A DNA stretch of 64,000 nucleotides, from the NCBI RefSeq assembly GCF_021390645.1, contig NZ_JAJEJT010000003.1, positions 62,001 to 126,000 on the forward strand, in the 5' to 3' direction. This stretch comes from Paraburkholderia flagellata. GTDB lineage: Bacteria; Pseudomonadota; Gammaproteobacteria; Burkholderiales; Burkholderiaceae. Positions within the stretch are counted from its first letter, which is position 1. Each line of letters opens with the position of its first letter. A program made the position numbers and the translations under genes. Shown here piece after piece: positions 17,311 to 27,192 of the stretch. The notes below the pieces were generated by a model, which saw nothing but the letters and a program-made list of their open reading frames with translations, made no database searches and was not told where the DNA came from.

Positions 17311-18270
17311 ATGTCGCAAGTGACCCTCACCCCCGGCAGCAGGGCGACGCTGCAAAAGCTCGGCCCCTTCGTAGCACTGCTGATCATTGCCGTGGCGCTC
17401 TCGATCGTGAGCCGCGACTTTCTCACGGTCGACAATCTGCTCAACGTGATGCGGCAGGCGTCGATCAACGCGCTGATCGCGTTCGGCATGACGCTCGTGA
17501 TCCTGCTCGGCGGCATCGATCTCTCGGCGGGCTCGGTGCTCGCGCTTTCCTCGGTGATCATCGCGACGCTGCTCAGCGCCGGCACGCCCGCCATCGTCGC
17601 GACGCTCGCCGGTCTCGTGGCTGGCGGCGTGATGGGCTTCGCCAATGGCCTCGTCATCAGCAAGGGCAAGGTCGCGCCGTTCATCGCCACGCTCGGTTCG
17701 ATGACGGTGCTGCGCGGTCTCGCGCTCGTCGTCTCGAACGGCAGCCCGATCAGCAGCTTCAACAGCGACTTCTTCTCGCTGCTCGGCGGCGGCTATGTCG
17801 CGCGCCTCGTGCCGATTCCCGTCGTGCTCATGCTCGTGATGTTCGGCGTGTTCTGGGTGCTGTTGCGCAAGACCGTATTCGGCCGCCATATCTATGCGAC
17901 GGGCGGCAATGCCGAATCGGCAAAGCTTTCCGGCGTGAAGGTCGATCGCATCCAGCTGTGGGTCTATACCATCGCCGGTGTCATGTCGGCGCTCGCAGGC
18001 GTGGTGTTGACCTCGCGTCTGAACTCCGCGCAGCCAACCGCGGGTACGGGCTACGAGCTCGACGCCATCGCGGCGGTCGTGCTGGGCGGTACGAGCCTCA
18101 CGGGCGGCCGTGGCTGGATCTTCGGCACGCTCGTGGGCGCGCTCCTGATCGGCGTGCTCAACAACGGCCTGAACCTGCTCGACGTGTCGTCGTTCTATCA
18201 GCAGGTCATCAAGGGCATCGTGATCCTGCTCGCCGTGCTGATCGATCGCGGCAACAAGAAGTCGTCGTAA
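17311..18270 (+). CDS. rbsC: Ribose ABC transporter, permease
   Basis: A 319-residue inner-membrane permease with about 8-10 hydrophobic helices. It shows the family segments GMTLVILLGGIDLSAGSVLA and ATGGNAESAKLSGVKVD, the latter being the cytoplasmic coupling region that contacts the ATPase. The C-terminal part has AAVVLGGTSLTGGRG. It lies 44 bases after rbsA. A strong stem-loop separates it from rbsB and probably sets a different expression level for the binding protein. Confidence 0.94.
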   Translation: MSQVTLTPGSRATLQKLGPFVALLIIAVALSIVSRDFLTVDNLLNVMRQASINALIAFGMTLVILLGGIDLSAGSVLALSSVIIATLLSAGTPAIVATLAGLVAGGVMGFANGLVISKGKVAPFIATLGSMTVLRGLALVVSNGSPISSFNSDFFSLLGGGYVARLVPIPVVLMLVMFGVFWVLLRKTVFGRHIYATGGNAESAKLSGVKVDRIQLWVYTIAGVMSALAGVVLTSRLNSAQPTAGTGYELDAIAAVVLGGTSLTGGRGWIFGTLVGALLIGVLNNGLNLLDVSSFYQQVIKGIVILLAVLIDRGNKKSS

Positions 18271-18276
18271 CACCCA

Positions 18277-18309
18277 TGCCACGCCACGCTCGATTCGCGT
18301 GGCGCGGCA
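18277..18309 (+). terminator. Intercistronic stem-loop between rbsC and rbsB
   Basis: TGCCACGCCACGC (18277-18289) pairs with GCGTGGCGCGGCA (18297-18309) in a 13-bp stem with one mismatch and a 7-base loop, followed by GTTTTG. It could act as a partial terminator or as an mRNA end protector. As rbsB is usually needed in excess, a stabilising role is plausible. Confidence 0.6.
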
Positions 18310-18377
18310 GTTTTGTATCGATAGTTATCCTGAGTTTTTTGTCTCCACACACTCCACATATAACGAGGAGGAAGACT

Positions 18378-19352
18378 ATGCATAAGCACACTTCGCCGTC
18401 GGTCTCGAAGCTATTTGCGGCGCTCGTCGCCGGCTCGCTCGCGCTGGGCCTCGCGGCCTGCTCGAAGGAAGGTCCGGGCAGCGCTGCCGACGCGGGCGCG
18501 AGCGGCGCGTCCGCGGCAGCGCCGGCTTCGGGCGGCGCGGTCACGGTCGGCCTGTCGATCTCGACGCTCAATAATCCGTTCTTCGTCTCGCTCAAGAAGG
18601 GCGCCGAAGACGAAGCGAAGAAGGACGGCGTCACGCTCATCACCGTCGATGCGCAGAACGATCCTGCGAAGCAGCAGGCGAGTGTGGAAGACCTGATCGA
18701 AAAGAAGGTCAACGTCATCCTCATCAACCCGACCGATTCTTCGGCGGTGGCCAACGTCGTGAAGGAAGCGACGAGCAAGGGCATCAAGGTAATCTCGCTC
18801 GACCGCAGCGTGAACGGCGCCGAAGTCAGCTCGCATATCGCTTCCGACAACAAGGCGGGCGGCAAGATGGCCGCAGACTTTCTCGCCGACAAGCTGGGCG
18901 GCAAGGGCAACATCGTCGAGCTGCAAGGCATTCCGGGTTCGTCGGCGGCCAACGAGCGCGGCGCCGGTTTCGACGATGAAATCGCGGCAAAGGGCGGCGT
19001 GAAGATCATCACCAGGCAGCCTGCCGACTTCGATCGCGCCAAGGGCCTTTCGGTGATGGAAAACATCATTCAGAGCAACAAGGACATTCAGGGCGTGTTC
19101 GCGCAGAACGACGAAATGGCGCTGGGCGCGGTGAAGGCGCTGCAGGCGGCTGGCCTGAAGAATGTCGCCGTGGTCGGCTTCGACGCCACCGACGACGCGA
19201 TCGCCGCAGTCAAGGCCGGGCAGATGGCCGCCACCGTGCAGCAGCAGCCCGAACTGATTGGCCAGTATGGCGTGCAGACCGCGAAGCAGTTGGTGGACGG
19301 CAAGCCGGTCGACAAGTTCATCCCGGTGCCGTTGAACCTGTACAAGCAGTAA
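18378..19352 (+). CDS. rbsB: Ribose ABC transporter, substrate-binding protein
   Basis: A 324-residue periplasmic binding protein of the LacI-like fold. ATG 18378 follows a perfect GAGGAGGAAG ribosome site; the longer open frame into rbsC is spurious. The signal peptide ends LGLAAC, so it may be a lipoprotein, followed by an Ala/Gly/Ser linker (about 30-55). The mature domain starts VTVGLSISTLNNPFF, the RbsB-type ligand site, and contains QGIPGSSAANERGAGFDDE and FAQNDEMALGA. It captures ribose for RbsC/RbsA. Confidence 0.93.
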   Translation: MHKHTSPSVSKLFAALVAGSLALGLAACSKEGPGSAADAGASGASAAAPASGGAVTVGLSISTLNNPFFVSLKKGAEDEAKKDGVTLITVDAQNDPAKQQASVEDLIEKKVNVILINPTDSSAVANVVKEATSKGIKVISLDRSVNGAEVSSHIASDNKAGGKMAADFLADKLGGKGNIVELQGIPGSSAANERGAGFDDEIAAKGGVKIITRQPADFDRAKGLSVMENIIQSNKDIQGVFAQNDEMALGAVKALQAAGLKNVAVVGFDATDDAIAAVKAGQMAATVQQQPELIGQYGVQTAKQLVDGKPVDKFIPVPLNLYKQ

Positions 19353-19390
19353 GCGCATTTTCAGGCGCGCGCGAAGCGTAGTACCATTTG

Positions 19391-19408
19391 ACGCGAAGAT
19401 CTTCGCGT
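19391..19408. promoter_or_regulatory. Perfect 18-bp palindrome after rbsB
   Basis: ACGCGAAGATCTTCGCGT is fully self-complementary. It lies between rbsB and the operon terminator, about 145 bases before the LacI-family regulator. It has the length and symmetry of a regulator operator, but could also be part of an mRNA hairpin. LacI-type operators usually have CG at the centre; this one has AT. Confidence 0.35.
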
Positions 19409-19433
19409 ATGCGCGCGCTTGGGAAGCACTGAG

Positions 19434-19462
19434 CGCCCCGTGCCACACGGGGCGTTTCGTTT
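19434..19462 (+). terminator. Terminator of the rbs operon
   Basis: CGCCCCGTG and CACGGGGCG form a perfect 9-bp stem with a 3-base loop, followed by TTTCGTTT. It lies 80 bases after rbsB, before the regulator gene. Confidence 0.8.
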
Positions 19463-19550
19463 GGGGATTTGCCCTTCCTCACAGCCGGGTTGCCGGCTCT
19501 TTGCTCTCGCGTTCACCCGATCCCAAACCCACACCCAGCAGGAACGCCGC

Positions 19551-20582
19551 GTGTCCCAGTTCGAGCGTCTGACTATTGACGACATTGCCCGCCTCGCGGA
19601 GGTCTCGCGCACCACGGCCAGCATGGTGCTCAATGGCAATGCCGAGCGCTACCGCATTTCGGCGGCAACGGTCGAACGCGTGCTGCAGGTGGCGAGGGAC
19701 CATCATTTCACGCCGTCGCAATCGGCACGCTCGCTGCGCTCGCGGCGCAGCAACACGATCGGCCTCGTGATTCCCGATCTGACCAACTCGGCGCACGCCG
19801 CGCTCGCTCAGGCCATGGAGTGGCAATGCCGCGAGCGCTACCGGTATCAACTCGTGATCGTGACGAGCGACGAAGATCCGGTGCGCGAGACCGAGGGCAT
19901 TGCGCACCTGGTCGCGCAGCAGGTGGACGGCGTGGTAGTCGTGCCGTGCACGGCCGATGCGCCGCGCTACGACAAGTGGGTCAAGCGTTTGCCGATTGTG
20001 TTCGCCGATCGCCGCGTGGCGACGAGCGCCATTCCCTACGTGATCACCGACGCCGCCGAAACCGTGGCCGCTTTGGTGGGTGAGACGATCGAGCAAGGCG
20101 CGCGTGAAGTGGTGTTTTTCGGCGGCCAGCCAGAACTCTCGCCGAGCCGCGATCGCCTGGCGGGCTATCGGCTCGCGCTCGAACGGCATGGCATTGCGGA
20201 GCAGGGCGATTGGGTGTTTCAGCGCGACTATCAACGGGAGTCGGGCTATGCGCTGATGAAAGCCTGGTTCGAGGCGCATGGGCGCTATCCCGAGGCGCTT
20301 TTTGCCGGTTCCATTACGTTGCTCGAAGGCTTGCTGGCGTTCGTGAACGAAGCGCACCAGCTCGCGCAGGCGCCTGAGCGCGTGATGACCTTCGACGATC
20401 ATCAACTGCTCGACTGCCTGCCGATTCGCATCGACGCTATCGTGCAGGACAGCGGCCAACTCGCGGAACATAGCCTGCGTTGCGTGTTTTCGCTGCTCGA
20501 AGGCGTTGGCGCGCCCGAGTCCATTCAGGTGCCCGCGCAGATTCACTATCGGCAACGGCGCGGGCAGCCTGCTCGCACGTAA
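19551..20582 (+). CDS. LacI-family transcriptional regulator, likely of the rbs operon
   Basis: A 343-residue repressor. The N-terminal helix-turn-helix reads LTIDDIARLAEVSRTTASMV, with the hinge-region sequence ARSLRSRRSNTIGLVIPDL, and a sugar-binding-protein-like effector domain follows. The helix-turn-helix is closer to the Cra/FruR branch than to classic RbsR. GTG 19551 with AGGA upstream was chosen over an earlier in-frame ATG because the latter adds a non-conserved 44-residue segment that contains the terminator. It lies directly after rbsB, so it probably controls ribose uptake; the effector is not visible. Confidence 0.85.
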   Translation: MSQFERLTIDDIARLAEVSRTTASMVLNGNAERYRISAATVERVLQVARDHHFTPSQSARSLRSRRSNTIGLVIPDLTNSAHAALAQAMEWQCRERYRYQLVIVTSDEDPVRETEGIAHLVAQQVDGVVVVPCTADAPRYDKWVKRLPIVFADRRVATSAIPYVITDAAETVAALVGETIEQGAREVVFFGGQPELSPSRDRLAGYRLALERHGIAEQGDWVFQRDYQRESGYALMKAWFEAHGRYPEALFAGSITLLEGLLAFVNEAHQLAQAPERVMTFDDHQLLDCLPIRIDAIVQDSGQLAEHSLRCVFSLLEGVGAPESIQVPAQIHYRQRRGQPART

Positions 20583-20712
20583 ACGAAGCGGCGCTGTTCA
20601 CGTCGCCCGCGCCGTTATAGCGTGGACCCCGCCGGCTTTCGGCTCGCTTCCCGGCAGCGGCAAGCCGACGGGAGTATCGTTGCGCAGGTGATCCACGAGG
20701 GTAGGACAACCG

Positions 20713-22674
20713 ATGACGCGTCTTGACAGCCCCATCGATACGGACCGCTTCGACGACGAATGGCTCGAAGCTGACGGCGCTGGCGGATTCGCCTCCGGCA
20801 CCGTGGGGACCGCACGCACGCGCCGTTATCACGCTCTGCTGCTCACGGCCAGGCAGCCGCCCACGAACCGCGTAGTGCTCGTGAACGGCATCGAAGCCTG
20901 GCTTGAGGACGGGGAGCGCAAAACGGCGCTGACGATGCAGCGCTACGCGCCGGATCTCCTTTATCCCGACACGTCGAAAAGCATCGCAAGCTTCGACACA
21001 TCGCCGTGGCCCACGTGGCGCTACCGGCTGGACGGCGGCGGCGTGCTGACAGCTGAAGTTTTCGTTGCGAAGGCGAGTCGCGAGACGGTACTGCGCTGGC
21101 GGCTCGAAGCACCGTCCGGAGCGCGCGGCGCACTGCTGAAAGTCCGGCCGCTGATGTCGGGCCGCGATTATCACGCGTTGCACCACGAGAATTCCGCGTT
21201 CAATTTCGATGCCCAGATCGACGGTGAGCATGTGCGCTGGCAACCGTACGGCGATCTGCCTGCCATTGTCGCGCGCTCGAACGGCTGCTATACACATGCG
21301 CCGGATTGGTATCGCAACTTCTGCTATACGCGCGAACGAGAGCGCGGTCTCGACTGTATCGAGGATCTCGCGACGCCGGGCGTATTCACCTTCGATCCCG
21401 GCTTAGGCGACGCCGTGATGATGTTGCGCGCGCAACCATCATTCGACGTGGGCGATACCTCGCATGAAGGCAGCGAAAGCGCCGCGAACCGAGCGCAATG
21501 GCTCGCGGGCTCCGAAGAAGTGCGCCGGGCTTCGCTCGGCTCGCGGCTGCAGCGTTCGGCCAGTGCCTATGTCGTCGCGCGCGGCGACGGCCGCACGATC
21601 GTCGCGGGCTATCCGTGGTTCACCGATTGGGGCCGCGACACGTTCATCGCCATGCGAGGTCTCTTGCTCGCGAACAAGCGTTACGAGGAGGCTGGCGCGA
21701 TCCTGCTCGAATGGGCGGCGACGGTTTCCGAAGGCATGCTGCCAAATCGCTTTCCCGATGCGGGTGGTACGCCCGAATATAACTCCGTCGATGCGTCGCT
21801 GTGGTTCGTCGTGGCCGTGCACGACTATTTCGCCGCCGCGAATGTGCCGCCCGAAGCACGCCACGTGTTGCAAGGCGCCGTCGACGCGATCATCGAAGGC
21901 TATGCGCGCGGCACGCGCTACCAGATCGCAGTCGACCCAGGCGACGGCCTGTTGCGAGCGGGCGTGCCGGGCGTACAGCTCACCTGGATGGATGCGAAGG
22001 CGGGCGACTGGGTGGTCACGCCGCGCATAGGCAAGCCGGTCGAAATACAGGCGCTGTGGATCAACGCGCTGCGCATCGCCTCGGCATGGGATGCGCGCTG
22101 GCGCGAGCTCGAAGTGCGCGCCAGCGCCGCGTTTGCCGCGCGCTTTGTCGATCCGTCCACGGGCGCGTTGTTCGACGTGGTCGACGTCAATCACGTGAAC
22201 GGCACGGCCGACAGCTCGATTCGGCCGAACCAGATCTTTGCGGCAGGCGGCCTGCCCTTCGCGCTGCTGGAAGGCGATTCGGCGCGCGCGGTCGTCGCGC
22301 AGGTTCAAACGCATCTGCTCACGCCCATGGGGCTGCGCACGCTCGCGCCCTCGGACCGCGCGTATCGCGGGCAATACCGTGGCGGCGTGCTGGAGCGCGA
22401 CGGTGCCTATCATCAGGGCACCGTCTGGCCCTGGTTGCTCGGTCCCTTCGTTGACGCCTGGCTGCGCGTGAACGGCGATACTGCGGTGCAACGCTCACTT
22501 GCTCGCGAGCGTTTCGTCGCGCCGCTGCTCGCGCATCTCGAGCGCGCCGGGCTCGATCATATTTCCGAAGTCGCCGATGGCGATGCGCCGCACCGGCCCG
22601 GCGGCGCACCGTTCCAGGCGTGGTCGCTGGGCGAACTGCTGCGCGTTCTCAAACGGCTCGAGGACACGGCTTAG
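20713..22674 (+). CDS. Glycogen debranching enzyme / amylo-alpha-1,6-glucosidase
   Basis: A 653-residue cytoplasmic glucosidase. The N-terminal domain (about 1-230) begins LEADGAGGFASGTVGTARTR and RYHALL, typical of the archaeal-type debranching enzyme N-domain. The C-terminal (alpha/alpha)6-barrel (about 270-640) contains GYPWFTDWGRDTFIAMRG, ANRFPDAGGTPEYNSVDASLW-like substrate segments and YHQGTVWPWLLGPF. It hydrolyses alpha-1,6 branches of glycogen-like glucans. The next gene, 120 bases on, is another glucosidase, and the two probably act together on storage glucan. Confidence 0.88.
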   Translation: MTRLDSPIDTDRFDDEWLEADGAGGFASGTVGTARTRRYHALLLTARQPPTNRVVLVNGIEAWLEDGERKTALTMQRYAPDLLYPDTSKSIASFDTSPWPTWRYRLDGGGVLTAEVFVAKASRETVLRWRLEAPSGARGALLKVRPLMSGRDYHALHHENSAFNFDAQIDGEHVRWQPYGDLPAIVARSNGCYTHAPDWYRNFCYTRERERGLDCIEDLATPGVFTFDPGLGDAVMMLRAQPSFDVGDTSHEGSESAANRAQWLAGSEEVRRASLGSRLQRSASAYVVARGDGRTIVAGYPWFTDWGRDTFIAMRGLLLANKRYEEAGAILLEWAATVSEGMLPNRFPDAGGTPEYNSVDASLWFVVAVHDYFAAANVPPEARHVLQGAVDAIIEGYARGTRYQIAVDPGDGLLRAGVPGVQLTWMDAKAGDWVVTPRIGKPVEIQALWINALRIASAWDARWRELEVRASAAFAARFVDPSTGALFDVVDVNHVNGTADSSIRPNQIFAAGGLPFALLEGDSARAVVAQVQTHLLTPMGLRTLAPSDRAYRGQYRGGVLERDGAYHQGTVWPWLLGPFVDAWLRVNGDTAVQRSLARERFVAPLLAHLERAGLDHISEVADGDAPHRPGGAPFQAWSLGELLRVLKRLEDTA

Positions 22675-22683
22675 CTCGCACAC

Positions 22684-22713
22684 GTTGCCCGCTGCGCACG
22701 CCTGGCGGGCAAC
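22684..22713 (+). other. Intercistronic hairpin
   Basis: GTTGCCCGC and GCGGGCAAC form a perfect 9-bp stem with a 12-base loop between the two glucosidase genes. There is no T-run, so it is more likely an mRNA processing or stability element than a terminator. Confidence 0.4.
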
Positions 22714-22799
22714 CGCGCTAGCATGGGAGACTCGCGGCGCTCGAGCGCCGCCCGCCGTCGCAAGCCTTACACCGGCGGCCCCAATTCAAGGAGATGCCC

Positions 22800-25523
22800 A
22801 TGCTGCAGCGCGCCGCCGGCCTCATCCACACGGTCGAAGGCCAACGCCTGTACTCGACCGATTACGCTCGCTGGCAACGCTGGGGCCCGTACCTCAGCGA
22901 GCGCCAATGGGGCACGGTGCGCGAGGATTACAGCGAGCACGGCACCGCGTGGGACTATTTCCCGCACGACCACGCGCGCATGCGCGCCTATCGCTGGGGC
23001 GAGGACGGCTTGGCCGGCTTCGCCGACGAGCGGCTGAGCTGGTGCTGCTCGATCGCGCTATGGAACGGCCGCGACCCGATTTTGAAGGAGCGTCTGTTCG
23101 GCCTCACGAATGAAGAAGGCAATCATGGCGAGGACGTGAAGGAGTTGTACTTCTACCTCGACAGCACGCCGACGCATTCGTATATGCGCATGCTTTACAA
23201 GTACCCGCAGGCGGCGTTTCCCTACCAGGACCTGATCGACGAAAACGCGCGGCGCGGCGCTAGTTCGCCCGAGTATGAAATCCTCGATACGGGCGCATTC
23301 GACGACGAAAGTTATTTCGACGTACAGATCGAATACGCGAAGCACACGCCGGAAGACATCGTCATGCGCGTGACAGTCGAGAACCGCGGCGGGCAGCACG
23401 CTTCGATCGACGTGCTGCCGCAGATCTGGGCGCGCAACACGTGGTCGTGGAAGGCCGCAGGAGACAAGCCGTCGCTCACGCTTGTCTCGTCGTCGGACGG
23501 CGAGCATGTCGTCGCGCACTGTGGCACGCACGAGCCCCTCATCGTGACGGCGGCCGCGCAAGAGGGCGCGCGCGTCGAGTGGCTGTTTTGCGAGAACGAG
23601 ACCAACGTGAAGCGGCTATTCGGCATGGACGGCGCCGGTCCGTTCAAGGACGGCTTCGACGACTATGTCGTGCATGGCAACAACGACGCGATCCGGCGCG
23701 ACGCCGGCACGAAGGCGGCCGCGCGCGTGCATTTCGAGATCGCGGCGCACGGCCGTGCTGTCGTCACGTTGCGCTGGCGCCCGGTGTCCGAGGCGAAAGA
23801 AGAGGTGGCGCTCGACATCGAACATCTCTTCGCGCAACGCATCGCCGAAGCAGACGCGTTCTACGACGCGCTGCAGCGCGACATCGAGAGCGCCGACGCG
23901 AGGCTCGTGCAGCGCCAGGCGCTGGCGGGCATGCTGTGGTCGAAGCAGTACTACCAGTACGACGTCAATCGCTGGATGGAAGGCGACCCGCAGCAGCCGC
24001 GGCCACCCGCGAGCCGCGCGCGCGGGCGCAACGCGGACTGGCGGCATCTGTGCAACGCGGACATCCTCTCGATGCCGGACAAGTGGGAGTACCCGTGGTA
24101 TGCATCGTGGGACCTCGCGTTTCAGGCGGTCGCGTTCGCGCTGATCGATCCGATGTTCGCAAAGAAGCAGATGCTGCTGCTCGTGAAGGACCGCTATCAG
24201 CATCCGAACGGGCAGTTACCCGCATACGAATGGGCATTCGGCGACGCCAATCCGCCCGTGCACGCGTGGGCGGCGTGGCGCGTGTATGAGATCGATCGGT
24301 CGATCACCGGGAAGGCAGACCGGGAATTTCTCGAACTCATCTTCCATAAGCTGCTGCTGAATTTTTCGTGGTGGGTGAACCGCAAGGACGCGGACGGCCA
24401 CAACATCTTCCAGGGCGGCTTCCTCGGACTCGACAACGTCGGCATTTTCGACCGCTCGTCGCCGCTGCCGACGGGCGGCCACCTCGATCAGGCGGACGGC
24501 ACGGCGTGGATGGCGGCTTACGCGCTCGACCTCATGCGCATCGCGCTCGAACTCGCGTTTGCGAACCATGTGTTCGTCGATATCGGCGTGAAGTTCTTCG
24601 AGCACTTTTTGTATATCGCGGGCGCGGTGAGCTGCGACGACGGCTGCGAGACCGGCCTGTGGGACAGCGTCGACGAGTTCTTCTATGACAAGCTCAGGCT
24701 GCCGGACGGCACCAGCGTGCCGCTGCGCATGCGCTCGATCGTCGGGCTGATTCCCTTCTTCGCCGTGCGCGTGCTGGAGGAGCGGGTGCACGGCGGCCTG
24801 CCGGGGCTGCGCGACCGGCTAGTCTGGTTCCTGCAGCACCGGCCCGATCTTGCCGGCCTGGTTTCGCGCTGGAACGAACCCGGCAAGGGCAATGCCTTGC
24901 TGCTCTCGCTATTGCGCGGCCACCGGATGAAGGCGCTGCTGCGGCGTATGCTCGATGAAGCCGAGTTTCTGTCGGACCATGGCGTGCGTGCGCTTTCTCG
25001 TTCCCATCTCGACGAACCTTTCGTTTACCGCCACAACAGCTGCGACTTCCGCGTCAAATACCTGCCCGCCGAATCGGACTCGCGCGTGTTCGGCGGCAAT
25101 TCGAACTGGCGCGGCCCGGTATGGATGCCGGTCAACTATCTGCTGATCGAGTCGCTGTACGAATTCCATCGCTACTATGGCGACGATTTTCGCGTCGAAT
25201 ATCCAACGGGCTCGGGCAAGAAGCTTTCTCTCGCACAGATCGCCGACGAACTCGCGCGCCGCGTCACGACGCTCTTTCTGCTCGACCGCAACAACGAGCG
25301 CCCCGTGATGGGCGCGTACCCGCTGCTACAGGCCGATCCGCGCTGCCGCGACCTCGTGCTGTTTCACGAATACTTCCACGGCGACAACGGGCGCGGCGTC
25401 GGCGCTTCGCACCAGACCGGCTGGACAGGTCTCGTCGCGCTGATGTTGCAGCCGCGCATGATGAGCCCGTCGGGCAATGTGCCGGTTGCCGGCGAAGTCG
25501 AAGATGCGGAGGCGGTGAAGTGA
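22800..25523 (+). CDS. Large glucosidase, GH63/MGH1-like
   Basis: A 907-residue protein of the bacterial glucosidase family related to mannosylglycerate hydrolase and GH63. The N-terminal part contains RWGPYLSERQWGTVREDYS and FPHDHARMRAYRWGEDG, both characteristic. The barrel has WYASWDLAFQAVAFALIDP, DGTAWMAAYALDLMRIAL and a GGNSNWRGPVWMPVNYLL segment. AAGGAG ends just before ATG 22794, so ATG 22800 at the right spacing is the likelier start. It is probably cytoplasmic (no signal) and cleaves alpha-glucosides. It follows the debranching enzyme and is likely co-transcribed. Confidence 0.85.
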   Translation: MLQRAAGLIHTVEGQRLYSTDYARWQRWGPYLSERQWGTVREDYSEHGTAWDYFPHDHARMRAYRWGEDGLAGFADERLSWCCSIALWNGRDPILKERLFGLTNEEGNHGEDVKELYFYLDSTPTHSYMRMLYKYPQAAFPYQDLIDENARRGASSPEYEILDTGAFDDESYFDVQIEYAKHTPEDIVMRVTVENRGGQHASIDVLPQIWARNTWSWKAAGDKPSLTLVSSSDGEHVVAHCGTHEPLIVTAAAQEGARVEWLFCENETNVKRLFGMDGAGPFKDGFDDYVVHGNNDAIRRDAGTKAAARVHFEIAAHGRAVVTLRWRPVSEAKEEVALDIEHLFAQRIAEADAFYDALQRDIESADARLVQRQALAGMLWSKQYYQYDVNRWMEGDPQQPRPPASRARGRNADWRHLCNADILSMPDKWEYPWYASWDLAFQAVAFALIDPMFAKKQMLLLVKDRYQHPNGQLPAYEWAFGDANPPVHAWAAWRVYEIDRSITGKADREFLELIFHKLLLNFSWWVNRKDADGHNIFQGGFLGLDNVGIFDRSSPLPTGGHLDQADGTAWMAAYALDLMRIALELAFANHVFVDIGVKFFEHFLYIAGAVSCDDGCETGLWDSVDEFFYDKLRLPDGTSVPLRMRSIVGLIPFFAVRVLEERVHGGLPGLRDRLVWFLQHRPDLAGLVSRWNEPGKGNALLLSLLRGHRMKALLRRMLDEAEFLSDHGVRALSRSHLDEPFVYRHNSCDFRVKYLPAESDSRVFGGNSNWRGPVWMPVNYLLIESLYEFHRYYGDDFRVEYPTGSGKKLSLAQIADELARRVTTLFLLDRNNERPVMGAYPLLQADPRCRDLVLFHEYFHGDNGRGVGASHQTGWTGLVALMLQPRMMSPSGNVPVAGEVEDAEAVK

Positions 25524-25724
25524 GCGTGCGTGCGTAGGTGTCTGCTCCGACCCGGCACTCGCCGTCTGTAGAAGTTGGTCAGGAGATGACACCAGGACCG
25601 CTCAAAATTCCCAAACATGGCGCAAACGCCCTGCAGATAAGCGGTTGAGCCTGCTGGCACAGTCGATGCGTTCACGCCGACCGGCAGGTGGGCTCAACCA
25701 ACTGCAGCCGAGTCGAGGTGCATC

Positions 25725-27044
25725 ATGTCGAGCGTTCCGGATCGCAGGCCAGGTGGCCTGCCGCAGGTGCTGTTTCTGATCGGGTTGATCTGGCGCGGGC
25801 CAAGCGCGCTGTGGCCGATTGTGCTCCCCTGGTTAATCCTGGTCCTCGCCGCTCCATTTTGCCTGCTCGTCATTTCCGGCGCGCTCACGAAACACGTTGT
25901 GGTTCCGCCGGTGGAAGCGCCAAAGGCGTTCGTCGAGACGGGCTATACCCCGGAATTCCTGGCAGAACGAATTCTTGCTGCAATGCGTGGGATCAGCAGC
26001 GACAGCGACGCGGTCCCGCACGATGCCTCGCTTGACGACGGTGACGCGCCGGATATCAAGCTTCCCGGCGAGGACATGTCCTATGCCTCGATTGTCGGGT
26101 TTCTGAAATCGACGCTATTCAGGAACAAGCAGGACGTGATCGTCCATATCGGCATTACGCATATGGGCGACAGCGCGGATGCCTATGTCGCGCATATTCA
26201 GATCGAAAATGGCCCATTCAACGGCATGCACGACGATGTCGTATTCAGCGGCAATGACTTCGACCGGTCGGTGCAAGACGTCGCGGTCAAGGTCATGCGG
26301 CTCGTCGAACCGAATACGCTCGCCAGCCATCTCTTCACAACGGTGCAAAAGACGCGGTGTTCGCCGGACCAATGCGACTATAGCGAGGTCGAAGCCATTT
26401 ATGACGATGTCCTCGCCAGGCCAGGTTCACCGGATCGCCTGTGGGCGCTCGCGGGAAAAGGGTGGCTGCTGCTCAGGCAAAACCGCGCCGAGGAGGCGGA
26501 GCAGCAGTCACGCGACGCGCTCTTGCTGTACCCGCACTCGGGCGTCTTGCGGGCCAATCTTGGCATTGCGCTCGAACAGGAGAAGAGAATCGATGCCGCG
26601 ATCAAGGAGCTGCGCTCAGGTGCTCGCGAGAAGTACAGTACCGCGGAGAACGAGCGCTTGCTCGGCGACGTGTTGTTGCACGCGCACCGGTATGCCGAAG
26701 CCATCAGCGCATTCCACCGTGCAAACGCAATGCGCAAGGACGATGTGAACATCCTGCATGACTGGGGAGAAGCGCTAGTCGACAACGGGCAATACGAGGC
26801 GGCGATCGTCAAGCTCTCCCGCGCGGTCGAACTGCGGCCCGATCTCGCGCCATCGTATGAACTATGGGGACAGGCGCTGGAAAACGAAGGCGATCTGTCT
26901 CACGCGGCCCAGAAATATGCCGAGGCGGACAAGCGCGACAGTGGCGCGCTCACGCCGCACGAGAAGCAACTGGCGCTGCTTGGTACGCCGCGCAAGTCGT
27001 CGCCGGTATCGGCGAGTGTGCAGGCGCCGGGCACTCACGCGTAG
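25725..27044 (+). CDS. Membrane-anchored TPR-repeat protein
   Basis: A 439-residue protein. One or two hydrophobic helices lie near the N-terminus (about 28-55, IVLPWLILVLAAPFCLLVI), then a soluble region, then tetratricopeptide repeats from about 215 to 420. Recognisable repeats include LWALAGKGWLLLRQNRAEEA, GVLRANLGIALEQEKRIDAA and DWGEALVDNGQYEAAIVKLS. TPR repeats usually hold protein partners; no partner is evident nearby. ATG 25725 has GAGGTG upstream. Confidence 0.75.
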   Translation: MSSVPDRRPGGLPQVLFLIGLIWRGPSALWPIVLPWLILVLAAPFCLLVISGALTKHVVVPPVEAPKAFVETGYTPEFLAERILAAMRGISSDSDAVPHDASLDDGDAPDIKLPGEDMSYASIVGFLKSTLFRNKQDVIVHIGITHMGDSADAYVAHIQIENGPFNGMHDDVVFSGNDFDRSVQDVAVKVMRLVEPNTLASHLFTTVQKTRCSPDQCDYSEVEAIYDDVLARPGSPDRLWALAGKGWLLLRQNRAEEAEQQSRDALLLYPHSGVLRANLGIALEQEKRIDAAIKELRSGAREKYSTAENERLLGDVLLHAHRYAEAISAFHRANAMRKDDVNILHDWGEALVDNGQYEAAIVKLSRAVELRPDLAPSYELWGQALENEGDLSHAAQKYAEADKRDSGALTPHEKQLALLGTPRKSSPVSASVQAPGTHA

Positions 27045-27192
27045 TGTTCGTTGCCCGCCACCCGTTTTTCGCTAGCTAGTTCAGTCATTGCGATCGCACG
27101 CGAAATAAACCCCTTTTTCTTAACTGGAATAAACGCCGCGTCCTCCTCGTTCTTTGTCCGTTAGTCCCTTGGACTGAGCGAGGAGTGCGGTC

